This document shows positions 48,472 through 49,509 of a stretch of 49,509 bases of DNA, one piece after another. The DNA is from RGIG1828 sp045586905 (GTDB taxonomy: Bacteria > Bacillota > Clostridia > UMGS1810): assembly GCA_045586905.1 (NCBI GenBank), contig JAZNBF010000054.1:1-49509 (forward strand), given 5' to 3'. A program made the position numbers and the translations under genes. Within the stretch, counting starts at the first letter, position 1. Each line of letters begins with the position of its first letter. The notes beneath the pieces are model-generated. The model ran no database searches. It worked only from the letters and a program-made list of their open reading frames with translations, and was not told where the DNA came from.

Positions 48472-49509
48472 TCAGAATTTGATTTCACCCTCGAGCATTA
48501 CTCTTTGTACATTGAATCTGTCATCAACAAAAACCAAATCTGCCTTTTTGCCCTTATCGATTGAGCCAATCTCATATTCCATGCCAAGAGCACGAGCAGG
48601 ATTGGTGGAAGCCATCAAATACGCCTGGGCAATGCCACAGTTAGTGTGAGTCATAATATTTTTGCATGCCTGATCCATGGTAAGCTTACTTCCTGCGAGA
48701 CCACCATTATGATCGAAGCTGAGGTCGGTTATGTGAGCATATTTTTCGGGGACATCAAAATCAAAAATTGTGCTGTCGGTGATAAGGATAACACGATGCA
48801 GACCCTTGGTGTGCAAAATGAGCTGCTGAAGTTCGGGATGAACATGAATGCCGAATGAGTCTGAAATAAGCTCAGAATAGACATCATTTTCTTTGAAGCA
48901 ATATTCTTCGGGTCCATATCCTTTGATGCCATTGGTGCCTGTTTGCTTGCCTGTTGCATTTGTGGCATGAGTTTGTATGGTGGGACGATATTTGCCCAGT
49001 GCACGAATTTGCATTGGGGTGGCTTCACTGTGGCCAACAGCAAACAATACATCGGGATTTACTTTTCGCGCATATTCGAGGAAGGGCAAAACATCTTCCC
49101 TCTCAGGAGCTATTGTCCACACTTTGGCATCAGTACCTGCCGCATCTACAATGGATTTGAATTTGTCGGGGCCAATTTCATTTCTCCAGGGATTGAGGTC
49201 GGAATTGCAACCATATTTAGGGTTTGTGAACGGACCTTCGAAATAAAAACCTTTGATTGATTTGGCAACTTTCATGCTTTCCTTTGCTGCACGGATAGAC
49301 TCCATGTGTTCTTCAAAATTCATAACATAAAAAGGTGTTGCCAAAATACTGGTTGTGCCATGAGAAAGGAAAAACTCGGCTGCCTTAATGCCATCATTTG
49401 AAGTGCAAAATCCATTGCCGCCATGGCAATGAATATCTACAAAACCGGGACCGACATAAGCGCCTTTTGCATCAATAACTTCAGCGCCTGTGGGGATTTC
49501 AATGTCGCG
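48472..49509 (-). CDS. nagA: N-acetylglucosamine-6-phosphate deacetylase-like protein, 5' end outside the window
   Basis: About 345 residues are visible and the frame stays open to the right edge, so the start lies beyond 49509. A TTG at 49344 is not the true start, because upstream codons encode conserved sequence. The amidohydrolase metal motif VDIHCHGGNG is near 49410, then SHGTTSILATP, the metal-binding glutamate in YFEGPF, GHSEAT, THATNATG and the catalytic aspartate in VILITDST. The order fits NagA, which deacetylates GlcNAc-6-phosphate in amino-sugar recycling. The middle part is somewhat divergent from classical NagA, so another acyl-amino-sugar substrate is possible. Confidence 0.88.
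   Translation of the reverse strand, partial: RDIEIPTGAEVIDAKGAYVGPGFVDIHCHGGNGFCTSNDGIKAAEFFLSHGTTSILATPFYVMNFEEHMESIRAAKESMKVAKSIKGFYFEGPFTNPKYGCNSDLNPWRNEIGPDKFKSIVDAAGTDAKVWTIAPEREDVLPFLEYARKVNPDVLFAVGHSEATPMQIRALGKYRPTIQTHATNATGKQTGTNGIKGYGPEEYCFKENDVYSELISDSFGIHVHPELQQLILHTKGLHRVILITDSTIFDFDVPEKYAHITDLSFDHNGGLAGSKLTMDQACKNIMTHTNCGIAQAYLMASTNPARALGMEYEIGSIDKGKKADLVFVDDRFNVQRVMLEGEIKF

Noticed and set aside
1..49509. CRISPR arrays, IS elements, rRNA genes, riboswitches
   Set aside because: No regularly spaced direct repeats, transposase-like frames or rRNA sequence were seen. No leader was long and structured enough to support a named riboswitch.

Overview
The window looks like chromosomal DNA of an endospore-forming member of the Firmicutes (Bacillota), class Clostridia, probably an uncultured gut-type lineage. 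Reasons: a spoIIGA-sigE sporulation pair; the asp23(yloU)-fakA(yloV)-recG order; a DnaD plus DnaI/DnaC-type helicase-loading pair; a YwlE-type protein-arginine phosphatase next to sua5 and prfA; an IreB homologue; an ECF vitamin transporter module; and strong sigma-A type promoters (TTGACA-17-TATAAT variants) in front of most transcription units. Genus or species cannot be named from this sequence. No IS element, prophage, integrase, CRISPR array or rRNA was seen. One tRNA (Leu, CAA anticodon) lies near the left end.

Layout. 1-517: gene-free left edge with several hairpins, then tRNA-Leu, both on the minus strand. 518-8642 (minus): a nine-gene operon, dnaD > dnaI-like > rRNA-type methyltransferase > ecfA1 > ecfA2 > ecfT > truA > DUF5711 > cvpA. 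8773-12775 (minus): a translation and tRNA-modification operon, prfA > tsaC/sua5 > ywlE-like > rimI > tsaD. 12869-19913 (minus): a genome-maintenance and lipid operon, yhaO/sbcD-like > yhaN/Rad50-like > asp23 > fakA > recG. 20096-22624 (plus): one large gene fusing a sugar-isomerase-type TIM barrel to an acyl-CoA synthetase. 22723-24363 (minus): an orphan solute-binding lipoprotein.

24588-27851 holds the most interesting unit. An XRE repressor, an ImmA/IrrE metalloprotease and a CPBP membrane protease are encoded leftward, and a Y-family DNA polymerase rightward. They are driven by two near-consensus promoters that face each other across a short region with three evenly spaced GTGAAY-N4-RTTCRC operators. 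This resembles an IrrE/DdrO-style, protease-relieved DNA-damage switch controlling translesion synthesis.

27901-29467 (minus): a multi-zinc-ribbon membrane protein and secG. 29624-31203 (plus): spoIIGA and sigE without sigG. 31241-35842 (minus): ireB, an O-antigen-ligase-like protein, trkA and trkH. 35909-39637 (minus): ruvC, ruvA, ruvB and a cell-wall amidase. 39788-43182 (plus): argG and argH, then a small ribbon-helix-helix protein and a two-TM zinc-ribbon protein. 43297-47115 (plus): a DegT-type aminotransferase, an S-layer-homology protein and a secreted calcium-type beta-propeller. 47161-49509 (minus): nadE, a cupin and a nagA-type deacetylase cut by the window end.

Most genes are recognisable housekeeping genes in compact operons. 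In many cases the apparent longest reading frame begins at a GTG or TTG inside the Shine-Dalgarno sequence. Starts were moved to the codon correctly spaced from that sequence wherever this was clear.
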